Positions 9,139 through 18,389 of a stretch of DNA of 64,000 bases are shown here, one piece after another. A program made the position numbers and the translations under genes. Below the pieces are notes generated by a model. That model worked only from the letters and a program-made list of their open reading frames with translations, was not told the DNA's origin and did no database searches. This DNA comes from Sorangium aterium (GTDB taxonomy: Bacteria > Myxococcota_A > Polyangia > Polyangiales > Polyangiaceae), in the NCBI RefSeq assembly GCF_028368935.1, contig NZ_JAQNDK010000004.1, positions 1,488,001-1,552,000 on the forward strand, given 5' to 3'. Each line of letters begins with the position of its first letter. The first letter of the stretch is position 1.

Positions 9139-10035
9139 GTGATCGTCGGCCATAGTGTCCACGTGTTGTATGTCCGCCACGTGCCGGGTCCGCCGCTCTC
9201 GGCGCACGTCGCCGAGCTCTGGTACCTTTCAGCTGCTCCGCCTCACGCGGCCGAGCGCATCCTGCCCTCCGGTACCCTCCAGCTGGTCGTCAACCTCGAC
9301 GAGGACGAGGTTCGCATCTACGACGGCCCCACCATCCGCCGCCACGCCGGTGCCGTCGTGTCGGGCGCGTACCAGTCCTGCTTCGGCGTCGACACACGCG
9401 AGCACGCGTCGATGGTCGGGGTCCACTTCCGCCCCGGCGGCGCGTGGCCGTTCCTCGGCGCGCCGCCCGGCGCGCTGACCGACACGCACGTCGACCTCGC
9501 GGAGCTCTGGGGGCTGCGAGCGGCGGAGCTCCGCGAACGCCTGTGCTCGGCGCCGGAGCCGCGCGCTCGCTTCGCGCTGCTCGAGCGCACGCTGCTCGAC
9601 CGCCTTTCGAATGCGCGCCCCGGTCATCCCCTGGTGCCGCACGCGATCGCGGCGCTCGATGGAGGCGAAAGGCGCGTCGCGGACGTCGCGGCCATGCTCG
9701 GCATCAGCCACCGCCGGCTTGTCGACGTGTTCACCGCCGAGACCGGCCTCGCGCCGAAGGCCTTCGCCCGGATCACACGCTTTCGGCGGGCGCTCTCGCA
9801 GGCCGAGAGGGAGCGCGAGCCGGACTGGGCCCGGCTCGCTGCCACGTCAGGGTTCTGCGATCAGTCGCACCTGATCCGCGAGTTCGTGGCCCTCTCCGGC
9901 AATTCGCCGACCGCGCTCGTCGCCCAGTCCTCCCGCGAACGCGTGAAGCTGCATCACATCGCCATCGCCGCGCCGGATGGGGCGCGCGGAAGGGACCGGC
10001 GACACGCGCGATCCCGAGGCGTCCTGACTGGATGA
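9139..10035 (+). CDS. AraC family transcriptional regulator
   Basis: About 298 residues. The N-terminal half is the DUF6597-type effector region (RHVPGPPLSAHVAELWYL, then LPSGTLQLVVNL and GVHFRPGGAWPFLG). The C-terminal half holds the two HTH motifs of AraC: ADVAAMLGISHRRLVDVFTA and LAATSGFCDQSHLIREF, with PKAFARITRFRRAL between them. The start is uncertain: GTG 9139 is chosen, while GTG 9163 would also keep the whole domain. It lies 60 bp after the hemerythrin gene and may form an operon with it. Confidence 0.82.
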   Translation: MIVGHSVHVLYVRHVPGPPLSAHVAELWYLSAAPPHAAERILPSGTLQLVVNLDEDEVRIYDGPTIRRHAGAVVSGAYQSCFGVDTREHASMVGVHFRPGGAWPFLGAPPGALTDTHVDLAELWGLRAAELRERLCSAPEPRARFALLERTLLDRLSNARPGHPLVPHAIAALDGGERRVADVAAMLGISHRRLVDVFTAETGLAPKAFARITRFRRALSQAEREREPDWARLAATSGFCDQSHLIREFVALSGNSPTALVAQSSRERVKLHHIAIAAPDGARGRDRRHARSRGVLTG

Positions 10036-10088
10036 CCGCGAAGGAGCAGCGCGGCGTCGGGATGCGCCGCGGCGCGGCCGGCGCATGG

Positions 10089-10970
10089 CTAACCCGCCGA
10101 TGCCTCGTGGAGCTCGATCGGATTGCCGTCGGGATCTTCGAGTTGAATCTGCGCGCCCCCCATGCCGCGCTCGATGTCGTTCCGGAAGGGTGTTTCGGCC
10201 GCGCGGAGTCGTTCGATGATCGCGGCGAAGTCGTCGACGTAGAGGACGATGCGGTTCCAGCCGCCCGCGGTCTGAGCGCGGCCATCGGGCATCGGGCGCG
10301 CGCCTGAGCTGCCGGGGCCGCTCAGGAGCAAGCGCAGGTCACCGCGGGAGACCGTTGCGAACGCCGTGCCGGACTGCAGGTCGAGCGTGAAGCCCAGTTG
10401 CTCGGTGTAGAAGCGAGCGGCGCGATCGACGTCCGTGTTCTGGTAGCGGACGACGGCCGAGGTGGCATCGGGGTTTCCTGCTGCCGAGGTCGATTCCTCC
10501 GGCGCCTCGTGAAGCTCGACCGGGTTGCCGTCGGGATCTTCGAGTTGAATCTGCGCGCCCCCCACGCCGCTTTCGATGTCGTTCCGGAAGGGTGTGCCGG
10601 CCGCGCGGAGTCGCTCGATGATCGTGGCGAGGTCGTCGACGTAGAGGACGATGCGGTTCCAGCCGCCGGCGACCTGAGCGCGGCCATCGGGCATGGGGCG
10701 CGCGCCGGAGCTGCCGGGGCCGCTCAGGAGCAAGCGCAAGTCACCGCGGGAGACCGTTGCGAACGCGGTGCCGGCCTGCAGGTCGAGCGTGAAGCCGAGC
10801 CGCTCTGTGTAGAAGCGAACGGCGCGATCGACGTCCGTGACCTGGTAGCGGACGACGGCCGAGGTGGCATTGGGGCTTTCCATGGGCGAAGTCGACTCCG
10901 TGGTGTGGGAGATGCAACCTCCGAGTGAGACGATGACCAGCATGAGGATGATCTTGAGGATGATCTTCAT
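10089..10970 (-). CDS. Lipoprotein with two duplicated VOC (glyoxalase-like) domains
   Basis: ATG 10970 gives a signal peptide (MKIILKIILMLVIVSLGGC) with lipobox LGGC, then two vicinal-oxygen-chelate domains of about 120 residues joined by a short Glu/Ser linker. The domains are about 90% identical (both have DVDRA.RFYTE.LGFTLDLQ and QLEDPDGNP.ELHEA), and their DNA repeats with a 402-bp period. This means a recent tandem duplication inside one gene. VOC domains bind metals in dioxygenases, glyoxalases and resistance proteins; the pairing could restore the four-module metal site of that superfamily. The substrate is unknown. An upstream ATG at 10994 is less likely because it adds residues before the signal peptide. 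Confidence 0.82.
   Translation of the reverse strand: MKIILKIILMLVIVSLGGCISHTTESTSPMESPNATSAVVRYQVTDVDRAVRFYTERLGFTLDLQAGTAFATVSRGDLRLLLSGPGSSGARPMPDGRAQVAGGWNRIVLYVDDLATIIERLRAAGTPFRNDIESGVGGAQIQLEDPDGNPVELHEAPEESTSAAGNPDATSAVVRYQNTDVDRAARFYTEQLGFTLDLQSGTAFATVSRGDLRLLLSGPGSSGARPMPDGRAQTAGGWNRIVLYVDDFAAIIERLRAAETPFRNDIERGMGGAQIQLEDPDGNPIELHEASAG
10100..10886. repeat. Intragenic tandem duplication, 402-bp period
   Basis: Two near-identical copies of about 385 bp, roughly 10102-10484 and 10504-10886, encode the two VOC domains. Differences are scattered single-base changes. Confidence 0.8.
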
Positions 10971-11172
10971 GCGCCGATTCTGTCGCCCGCGCACGCCGCG
11001 GTATTGGACAAATTGGAAGCCGCGGCGGTCCGGGCCGTCATCGCGGGCACGGGCACCTGGTCTTCGACGTCGTGTCCCACGCAGGCGTCGCGACCCCGAC
11101 CGCCAAGGAGCCGCCGGACGTCGGGGTGACGAGCGCTTCGCTGGCCCACCTCGCGCGCTCGCGCCGGGGCGA

Positions 11173-11577
11173 TCAGCGCTGCCTGTCGAACTTGTTGATC
11201 GCTTCCGGGCTGACGGGGGTGAAATAGTTCACGAGGTTGCCGTCCGGGTCGCGGAAGAGGAGCGAACGGTTGCCCCAGGGCATGGTCGTCGGCTCCTGCA
11301 CGACCTTACCGATGACAGGAGCCAGCCTTCGATATTCCGCGTCGACGTCGCTCACGCGAAACTCGACGATGATGGAGTGATTGTCGGCGGGGTGCGCCGC
11401 TCCCGCCGCGAAGAGCTCCATGGTGCGCCTGTGCGCGATGGCGAGGGTGCACGAAGGCGTCGTCAGCTCGGCGAAGTCTTCGGTGTACCAGGTCGCCGCG
11501 ACGCCCGTGACGTGCTCGTAGAATGCGACCAGACGTTGGGTCGCGTCGGTGATGATGCGAATCGAGACGAAATCCAT
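11173..11577 (-). CDS. VOC family protein
   Basis: This 134-residue single VOC/glyoxalase-like protein starts FVSIRIITDATQRLVAFYEHVTG and ends with LLFRDPDGNLVNYFTP, the beta-strand motif that carries the metal-site Glu/Asn position in the superfamily. ATG 11577 is chosen because GGAGG lies 5 nt upstream; the frame extends to 11625 without a better site. There is no signal peptide, so it is cytoplasmic. The reaction is unknown. Confidence 0.82.
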   Translation of the reverse strand: MDFVSIRIITDATQRLVAFYEHVTGVAATWYTEDFAELTTPSCTLAIAHRRTMELFAAGAAHPADNHSIIVEFRVSDVDAEYRRLAPVIGKVVQEPTTMPWGNRSLLFRDPDGNLVNYFTPVSPEAINKFDRQR

Positions 11578-11887
11578 GACGGCCTCCTTGCGCAGCCGTG
11601 GCTGCGGAGTTGACGCGCATCCCATGTAGTTTGCGCCTGCTGACAGCGTGGCGTCAGCAGGGGCTCTTCAAGCTCGTGGACATGCGCCGCACCGAACGAC
11701 CCTTCGCCATCCTCCATGGGCTGCGTGTCGATGTTTGACAGGCCGGGAGCCGCAAGGCGGTGGAAGAGTCCTGCGCCGTAGTGTCCGCGGTCGCAACCCG
11801 GGACGTTCAGATTGCGATTGCCCGGCGCGCCGGGGTGCGCTCTTCTTCGATCCAGGAAGCGGGAGACTCTCCCGCGAGCGCGCCGCG
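11578..11887. promoter_or_regulatory. Intergenic region with two perfect hairpins
   Basis: This divergent gap holds two inverted repeats: CGCAGCC-gt-GGCTGCG at 11591-11606, a few bases upstream of the VOC gene's GGAGG, and CCTGCTGAC-(8)-GTCAGCAGG at 11636-11661. They may be an operator or 5'-leader hairpins of the VOC gene. The remainder up to 11887 shows no gene. Confidence 0.5.
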
Positions 11888-12409
11888 ATGAAGCCCTCGT
11901 ACGAAGCTCGTGCACCAGAGATCGTGACGGAGCCCGAGCAGGTGGACCAGCTGCCGGCGCTGATCGAGCGGATCGCGGAGCAGACGCGGCGCGATGCCGA
12001 GGGTCGGCAGGTGGAGCTGCCGTCGGGGCGCGTCGTCGAGGTGCGATCCGCGGCAGGGGACGAGGAGCGGGTGACGATCCGGAGCGCTTCCGGGGAGATC
12101 GAGCTCGACGTGCGCCTCACCGCGCGCGGGCCGGTGCTGCGGATCCGGGCGGCGGAGCTCGAGCTCGAGTCGCCGGGCGCGGTGCGTGTCGACTGCGATC
12201 GTTTCCATGTGCGCGCCGAGCACGGGATCGTGCACGAGACCGGCGGCGACCTCGCGCAGACCGTCGCCGGCGACGTGACGACGCGGGCGCGCGGCGAGCT
12301 GCGCGCCGAGGCCCGTCAGGTGAACCTCGAGGCCACGCGCGGTGACGTGCAGATCGCGGCGAACGATGACGTGCAGCTGCTCGGCGAGCGGATCAAGCTG
12401 AACTGCTGA
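11888..12409 (+). CDS. VgrG-tail-like protein of a type VI secretion island
   Basis: This 173-residue acidic protein has no signal peptide or membrane segment. From about residue 75 it is a run of short alternating strands (ELELESPGAVRVDCDRFHVRAE, DVTTRARGELRAEA, DVQIAANDDVQLLGERIKLNC) resembling the beta-helical tail of VgrG or DUF3540-like accessory proteins. It ends in LNC, as does the VgrG at 23507, which supports a link to secretion spikes. It is convergent with a DUF2169 gene 85 bp away. Function is inferred; no enzymatic motif is visible. Confidence 0.6.
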   Translation: MKPSYEARAPEIVTEPEQVDQLPALIERIAEQTRRDAEGRQVELPSGRVVEVRSAAGDEERVTIRSASGEIELDVRLTARGPVLRIRAAELELESPGAVRVDCDRFHVRAEHGIVHETGGDLAQTVAGDVTTRARGELRAEARQVNLEATRGDVQIAANDDVQLLGERIKLNC

Positions 12410-12493
12410 GCGCCGCGCGGACGGCGTGTGGCGGGCGGCGTCCGCGCTCACCGACAGCGCGCCGCGGGCGGCGCGCGCCGGGTCGATCGCGCG

Positions 12494-14311
12494 TCAGAGG
12501 GCCGAGAGCGCGCGCTCGACCTGCTCCGCCAGCGCGGCCTGCGTTGCGACGCGCCGCTGCCACACGCGCTTCAGCCGCATGCCGAGCGGGGCGTCGAGCC
12601 CCTGCTCCGCGATCTCGAGCGCGAGCTTGCCCCGCCGCTCGGCCCTGACGAGGCCGGCGTACTGCTCGGCCCCGAACCGGTCCGGGTGGCGCCGCTCCCA
12701 GGCGCTCACGTACGCGTCGTCGAAGCGCTCGCGCAGCGCGCGATCCCCGTGCTTCAGCGCTCGCTCGAGCTCGTCACGCCAGCGCCGGTCGGCCTTCCGC
12801 CAGGTGGCCTCGTCGAGGTCGTGCGCGGAGAGCACCTCGCCGCGCAGCGCGCCCCGCTCGGCGAGCTCCGAGCAGACGGTGGCGTACCGCTCGATCGTGA
12901 CCGACTCTTCCGGGCGCGCTGCGCTCGGCGCCGGCGGTTCCTTCAGCGGAGCCGGCGACGACGGCGCCGGGGCGCGCGGCGCGGCGCCCGCGGGGGCGGG
13001 CGGCTGCGATGGGGCTCCGTCGACGTCGAGCGCGGCGAGCAGCGCTCCCGCCGCTGGGCCGGGCGTCGTGGCCTCGGCCGGGGTGGCGGGCAAGGTGCCC
13101 GACCCCGGCGCGCTGCCGGGCCCGTCGAGCGCGAGCGTACCGCCCGCGGACCCCTCCCGCCGCCGCGGCTCGCTGGAGCGCGACGGCGCGGCTGGCGCGG
13201 CCGCCGCGGCGCGCTGGCCCGGCGGGCGCCGCGGCGGGACCGCCGGCGCGCTCCCGACGCCCACGCCCGCGACGGCCATCAGGCGCTCCCGCTGCGCCGG
13301 GTCGCGCAGCTCGACGTGGGCGCGCCAGGTGATCGTGCAGAGCAGCCGATCCGCGTCGACGTGGAGGCCGTCGGCGTGGAACACGAGCCGCGCCGGGGCG
13401 TCGGGATCGGCGTCGTCGAGGCCGTACACCGCGCCGGCGACGCGCGCGTCCGGCAGCGCGCTCTGGATGCGCGGGCGATCCGGGTGGAAGCCCTCGAGCA
13501 CGACGACCGTGTCCGGCTGCAGCGCGGAGAGCCACTGGTCGCGCGGGGCGCACTGGAAGTACGACCAGTCGAAGGCGCCCGGCACCTCCATCACCTCGGC
13601 GTCGAGCCTGGCGCGGGCGCCGGCCGGGAGGCGGCGGCTGCGCGCCGGCCACGCCGCCGCGAGCGGACCGAAGCCGATGGGCCTCTGCGGATCGACCGGA
13701 TCGAGCACGTTCGGCAGCTCGCCATCGCGCTCGCTGCACCCCAGGGGGTTCTCGGGCACGCCGACGCCGCCGGCGGCGCGCTCGTACACGATCGGCATCC
13801 GCACGAACGGCTCCGGCGCTGCCCCGGCCTCCTTGCGGCGGCCGACGACGCGCACCGTCTTGTCGAGGCCAGGCGCCTCGCGCTGGACGAGCGCGAACCG
13901 CGCGCTCATCTCGGCGACGGGGCGGCCGCCGGGCGCTGCGGCGTGCCCGAGGGCGGTCACGTCCACGTACTGGCGGTACGGCACCCGATCGCTCGCCGCT
14001 GTCACGTGGGTCATGGGGCCGCGGCGGTCGTGGACATCCTTCGTCTGGAACGGCGCCGCCACCTCCGCCGGCCGCATCGGCGACGCGTCGAGCGAGAAGC
14101 TGGCCTTCACGACGACCGTCAGCCGGAGCTTGCCCTCGTGGCGCCAGGGGACCGTGTCGATGGTCGCCTGCGCCGCCGTCGCCGACGCCGCCGGCGTGAG
14201 CGACGCGCAGGCGACGCCGCCCACGGTGCCTGGCAAGAACGGCAAGGCGCGCGCCGCGAACTGCGCGGCCTGCGCGTCGTCGACCGGGAGTGTCCCCTTC
14301 GGCTCGCTCAT
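12494..14311 (-). CDS. DUF2169 family type VI secretion accessory protein
   Basis: About 605 residues from ATG 14311 (MSEPKG). The first 340 residues are a DUF2169 domain: VVVKASFSL, a PYRQYVDVTALGHA strand, PENPLGC and QRPIGFGPLAAAWPARS. A disordered Pro/Ala-rich stretch (about 370-470) follows, then a helical, charged C-terminal region (SVTIERYATVCSELAERG to the end). DUF2169 proteins occur beside VgrG and PAAR genes and are thought to help load effectors. The frame opens at 14491, but the extra 60 residues are low-complexity and the domain begins after the chosen start. Confidence 0.8.
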   Translation of the reverse strand: MSEPKGTLPVDDAQAAQFAARALPFLPGTVGGVACASLTPAASATAAQATIDTVPWRHEGKLRLTVVVKASFSLDASPMRPAEVAAPFQTKDVHDRRGPMTHVTAASDRVPYRQYVDVTALGHAAAPGGRPVAEMSARFALVQREAPGLDKTVRVVGRRKEAGAAPEPFVRMPIVYERAAGGVGVPENPLGCSERDGELPNVLDPVDPQRPIGFGPLAAAWPARSRRLPAGARARLDAEVMEVPGAFDWSYFQCAPRDQWLSALQPDTVVVLEGFHPDRPRIQSALPDARVAGAVYGLDDADPDAPARLVFHADGLHVDADRLLCTITWRAHVELRDPAQRERLMAVAGVGVGSAPAVPPRRPPGQRAAAAAPAAPSRSSEPRRREGSAGGTLALDGPGSAPGSGTLPATPAEATTPGPAAGALLAALDVDGAPSQPPAPAGAAPRAPAPSSPAPLKEPPAPSAARPEESVTIERYATVCSELAERGALRGEVLSAHDLDEATWRKADRRWRDELERALKHGDRALRERFDDAYVSAWERRHPDRFGAEQYAGLVRAERRGKLALEIAEQGLDAPLGMRLKRVWQRRVATQAALAEQVERALSAL

Positions 14312-14541
14312 GTCCCCGTCGTGCACGGTCGCAACCGCGCCTCTCGAGGTCAAGGGCTCATCCAGCGAGCGCGGGCGATCGCGGGCCGCGACGTACAGTG
14401 GAGTCGTCGTCGGTGTGTGGCGGTGCGCGGATCGCTTCGGAACCTGGCCGCCGAGCTCGACAAGAGGTGCGCGCCGGCGACGGGAGATCACAACAACAAA
14501 ATACAGAGTGGCCGCCCGCGCGCGCCAAGTACCATGACCGC

Positions 14542-14760
14542 ATGAAGCGGCTCACCGACCCCTTCCACGTGCTGCCGGAGGCGCAGCGCCACGAGCTCAT
14601 GCGCGACACGGTGATGGCGATCTTCGGCCCCGCGGTGGGTCAGGGCTTCTGGGATCAGATGGAGCCGCTGCTCACCGACACACGGCGCCAGCCGGGCGAC
14701 GCGGAGGAGCCGGAGAAGAACTTCTGGCGGGGCCGCTGGCGCATCTACGAGGCCGAGTGA
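14542..14760 (+). CDS. Small conserved-type protein in the secretion island
   Basis: A 72-residue frame (MKRLTDPFHVLP...) is predicted helical, with GQGFWDQMEPLL and FWRGRWRIYEAE. It lies just before the DUF2169 gene at 14777 (gap 16 bp) on the same strand, so the two are probably co-expressed. I do not recognise a family. A role as adaptor or chaperone is conceivable but not shown. Confidence 0.6.
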   Translation: MKRLTDPFHVLPEAQRHELMRDTVMAIFGPAVGQGFWDQMEPLLTDTRRQPGDAEEPEKNFWRGRWRIYEAE

Positions 14761-14776
14761 GCGGGGAGCAGCGGCC

Positions 14777-16012
14777 GTGAGCAACGACCCGACGCCGCCC
14801 GCCGCGCGCGCCCCGGCGCGCAGACCGCGCCGCAAGACCGAGCTGCTCCTGCAGGGCGAGCCCGACGGGAGGCGGTGGATCGCCTGGATCTCGAAGCGCA
14901 CCTACCGGATCCACAACGGGCGCTGCGAGCTCGACGCCCCCGGGCAGCAGGAGGTCCTGCACGACGACGAGATCCCGTACAGCGAGGATCGCAAGCCGCC
15001 GCGGGTCTCGCCGCCGATCGCCGTCGACGACATGCTCCCTTTCCGGCGCGCGACCGACGTCGTCATCCAGGCCTTCGCCCACGCCTACAAGCCCGACACC
15101 CGCACGCTCACCGCGAGCGTCCGGTTCGGCAAGCACCACCGCGAGATCGTGGTCCACGGCGACCGCGTGGGCGAGATCGACAGGGCGGGCCGGCCGCGCT
15201 TCTCCGAGCCGGCGCCGATCGAGGTGGTCCCGATCCGCTACGACTATGCCTATGGCGGCGTCGATCTGACGGCGCTCGGCCGGAACGGCGACATCCTCGG
15301 TCAGCTCGTCCAGGAGGCCCGGCGCGGCACCGACAGGCTCGCCGACACGGTGTACCACTACCCTAGAAATCCATGTGGTTACGGGTACTTGATGGAGCTC
15401 GACGCCGAGGGCTTCGCGGGGCGGCCGATCCCCAACCTCGAGTTCCCGTTCGACCCGCTGACGCCCCAGCGCCTCGCCGTGGGCAAGCCGTACCGGTGGA
15501 TCCACGCGCCGCTGCCGGCGGGCTGGGATTACCAGTCCATGGCCTGGTTTCCCCGGCTCGCTTACCTCGGGCTCGCCCCAACCTGCCAGAGCGACGGCAA
15601 GCTCCCTGCCGAGGTCGAGCGCGGCTGGGCCGCCCGCGATGTCCTCTCGATACCGCCCCTTTATCAGGCTCCGGACGCCCCGCTCCGGCTGGAGTATGCG
15701 CAGGTCGCGTCGCCCGGGATGAGCGTCTCCGACCTCGCGCCGGACGAGTATTTCGAGCTGCACAACGTGCACCCGAGCCGGCAGGTCTACTCCTTCCATC
15801 TGCCCGGCGAGGTGCCCCGGGTGATGCTGGAGCTCGCGCCCGGTCGGGCGCTCGTCGAGGTGGAGTCCCACCTCTGCTCGGTGGTCGTGCGGCCGGTCCC
15901 GGGCGAGGTCGTCGTGGTCTGGAGCGCCCGGGCCCCCGTGGCGCTGGATCTCACCGAGGAGCAGATGACGAACCTGCGGCGCGAGGTGCGCTGGACCTCG
16001 GCGGCCCGATGA
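14777..16012 (+). CDS. DUF2169 family type VI secretion accessory protein
   Basis: 411 residues with a GTG start. DUF2169 features are LLLQGEPDGRRWIAWISKRTYRI, VRFGKHHREIVVHGDR, PIRYDYAYGGVD and YPRNPCGYGY, where the family has its conserved RNPxGxG segment. The C-terminal part (YFELHNVHPSRQVYSFHLPG) is also typical of the family. It lies in a + strand run with the 72-residue gene before and the 490-residue gene after (28-bp gap), suggesting one transcript dedicated to a secreted cargo. Confidence 0.85.
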   Translation: MSNDPTPPAARAPARRPRRKTELLLQGEPDGRRWIAWISKRTYRIHNGRCELDAPGQQEVLHDDEIPYSEDRKPPRVSPPIAVDDMLPFRRATDVVIQAFAHAYKPDTRTLTASVRFGKHHREIVVHGDRVGEIDRAGRPRFSEPAPIEVVPIRYDYAYGGVDLTALGRNGDILGQLVQEARRGTDRLADTVYHYPRNPCGYGYLMELDAEGFAGRPIPNLEFPFDPLTPQRLAVGKPYRWIHAPLPAGWDYQSMAWFPRLAYLGLAPTCQSDGKLPAEVERGWAARDVLSIPPLYQAPDAPLRLEYAQVASPGMSVSDLAPDEYFELHNVHPSRQVYSFHLPGEVPRVMLELAPGRALVEVESHLCSVVVRPVPGEVVVVWSARAPVALDLTEEQMTNLRREVRWTSAAR

Positions 16013-16040
16013 GCTCGATGAAGATGAAGGAGCGCGGACG

Positions 16041-17513
16041 ATGTCCTACGGCTGCCTGACCGTCACGCGGTGGAACGTGTTCCTCGGCCTCTCGTGGCAC
16101 GAGGCCCTGTTCTGGTGGCCGATGCCGCCGCCCGGGGCCTACGTGCCCCAGAAGTACTGGCCTCATTTCCAGACAGGGCTTGTCAGCGGCACGCACCTCT
16201 TCTCGTTCTGGTCGGAGCAGAAGAAGCACGAGATACAGCTCGACGGCGTGCACTGGATAGGGCGGGGGAGCGACGCGAGCCTCGTCGTCCCGCACGTGGA
16301 CGTGGTCCAGGGGTGGAATCCGCTCCTGCCCTGGACCATCCTCTTCGGGAGCTCCATCTCGGTCTGGGGGACGAGCGGGGTCGCGATCGGGTGCGATAAC
16401 CCCATCTTCGGCGAGACGACCTGCGATCTCGCGTGCTCGCCGTTCAAGACCGTGCCGTTCTCGCTCCACCTCGCGTGCAACAGCCCGATCAGCCTGCCGC
16501 TCGATTTCACCATCGTCTGGGGCACCGCCAAGGCCGGCTTCACCTGGACCGACTTCATCGCGTGCCTCGTCGACATCGCGATCGAGATCGCGATGGACAT
16601 CCTGATGAAGTTCGGCGGCCAGATCGCGGGCAAGCTGTGGAAGGGCGCGAAGGCCGCCGGGAAGGGGCTGATGAAGGGCGCGAAGATGGCCGCCGCCAAG
16701 AGCGCGGACCTCGCGCAGCCGTTCTTCAAGCGGGCCGGCAAGGCCCTCGCGCGGGAGAGCGCCGAGGAGACGCTCGCGAAGATCCTCAAGGAGTCCGCCG
16801 AGGAGGCGGCCGACGACGTCGCGTCGAAGGTGGGCAAGCAGGCGGCGGAGAGCTTCTCGGACTCGCTCAGCCGGCTGCGATCGCAGAGCGACGAGCTGCT
16901 CGAGGAGCTCGCGGAGGCCGCGGACGGCAGCGTGTGGAAGTCGTTCAAGCAGGGCGCCGCGGAGCTCGGCGAGAGCGCCGCCGATCGCATGAAGAAGCTC
17001 GGGAAGAGCCTTGGCGCGGCGGCGAAGTCGGCGAAGGACACGATCATCGCCGTGAAGACGTGGAAGAAGGTGACCGAGGAGAACCTCCTGAAGTCGCGGA
17101 AGGTGAGCAGCATCCTCAAGTACACGGCCCTGGCGAACGGGTTCAAATACTCGAAGAAGATCGGCGGGAAGCTCACCAGCTCCATCGACGCGCAGTACCA
17201 CGACCCCGGGGATCTCGACGCGGCCTCGGACGGGTACAGCTTCGGGCCGTTCGCGCTCGGGAGCAGGAGCGGCGTCTACGACGACCTCGGGGACCCCGTG
17301 GGGGACACGGGCGACGACGACGAGGATGACGAGACCAGCAAGACCGTGGTTGGCGATCGGTTCGCCTGGAGGGGCGACGCGAGCGCGAGCGCGAAGGCGC
17401 GCGTGAGCGAGCGATTCTCGTGGTCCGATCAGAGCGACGAGAGCGGCGGGAGCGCGGGTGTGGACGACCGGTTTGCCTGGATCGTGAGCGACGCCGCCAC
17501 GTCCGGCGCGTAG
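16041..17513 (+). CDS. Large protein of unknown function, possible secreted cargo
   Basis: This 490-residue protein follows the DUF2169 gene. Residues 1-150 are hydrophobic and aromatic (HEALFWWPMPPPGAYVP, GTSGVAIGCDNPIFG) and may act as a PAAR-like tip. Residues 165-195 contain helical DFIACLVDIAIEIAMDILM. Residues about 195-370 are a long Lys/Glu/Ala amphipathic region that may interact with membranes. The C-terminus carries three RF[A/S]W motifs (VGDRFAWRG, VSERFSWSD, VDDRFAWIV) after an acidic stretch. I recognise no catalytic motif. A toxin or adaptor role is inferred from position only, and no immunity gene is obvious. Confidence 0.55.
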   Translation: MSYGCLTVTRWNVFLGLSWHEALFWWPMPPPGAYVPQKYWPHFQTGLVSGTHLFSFWSEQKKHEIQLDGVHWIGRGSDASLVVPHVDVVQGWNPLLPWTILFGSSISVWGTSGVAIGCDNPIFGETTCDLACSPFKTVPFSLHLACNSPISLPLDFTIVWGTAKAGFTWTDFIACLVDIAIEIAMDILMKFGGQIAGKLWKGAKAAGKGLMKGAKMAAAKSADLAQPFFKRAGKALARESAEETLAKILKESAEEAADDVASKVGKQAAESFSDSLSRLRSQSDELLEELAEAADGSVWKSFKQGAAELGESAADRMKKLGKSLGAAAKSAKDTIIAVKTWKKVTEENLLKSRKVSSILKYTALANGFKYSKKIGGKLTSSIDAQYHDPGDLDAASDGYSFGPFALGSRSGVYDDLGDPVGDTGDDDEDDETSKTVVGDRFAWRGDASASAKARVSERFSWSDQSDESGGSAGVDDRFAWIVSDAATSGA

Positions 17514-17584
17514 CTCCACCCACCAGGAGTCCAGGTAGCCTGACCGCCTCGTCCCGCTGTTGCGCGTCCGCCCTCGCAGCACGC

Positions 17585-17926
<342 letters not shown>

Positions 17927-18389
17927 AGCGCTCCTCTGATCTCGGGAGAAGAGCACGGGGCTGCCGAGCACCCTGTCTCTCGGAAGGAGACACCTTACCC
18001 TCGAAAATTTCCGCCCCAGACACCATTGCTGTAAGGCGCGATCCGTGTCGACAATGACGCTCCGCGGCAAGCCGACCGCCCCACCATCAAAGCGCTGGAT
18101 CCAGGTGCGCCGTCGGCATCGACGGCGGTGATCGGCAATACCAACCGGGCCGTAACCAGCGCCCAAGTGCGGCCGGACTTCGCATCGTGGACGCGGCATA
18201 GGCGGGCTGGCGGAGCCCCCGGGCGGCGCGTGGGCGCCGGGCGGGTTCGGCGCACGAGTCTTGCACCGCACAGACGAGGGTTCGAATTCTCTTTACGCTC
18301 GCAAAGCAGCCTGAGATGCTATGCGCTGCCACGAAACGGCGCACAACGAGGGCATCGTTTCGGGTGCGAAAGCATCTTGGAGGGGTAAC
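17927..18389. other. Intergenic region
   Basis: 463 bp with no recognisable gene. It holds the leader of the small gene at 18390. A GGTTCGAATTC sequence near 18277 resembles a tRNA T-loop, but no complete tRNA can be folded around it. Confidence 0.4.

Noticed and set aside
12426-14545. Two 700-codon + frames opposite the DUF2169 gene
   Set aside because: No domain, low-complexity composition; the minus frame is the gene.
18240-18305. tRNA-like T-arm (GGTTCGAATTC)
   Set aside because: The T-stem pairs poorly and no acceptor or anticodon stem can be formed at the right distances.
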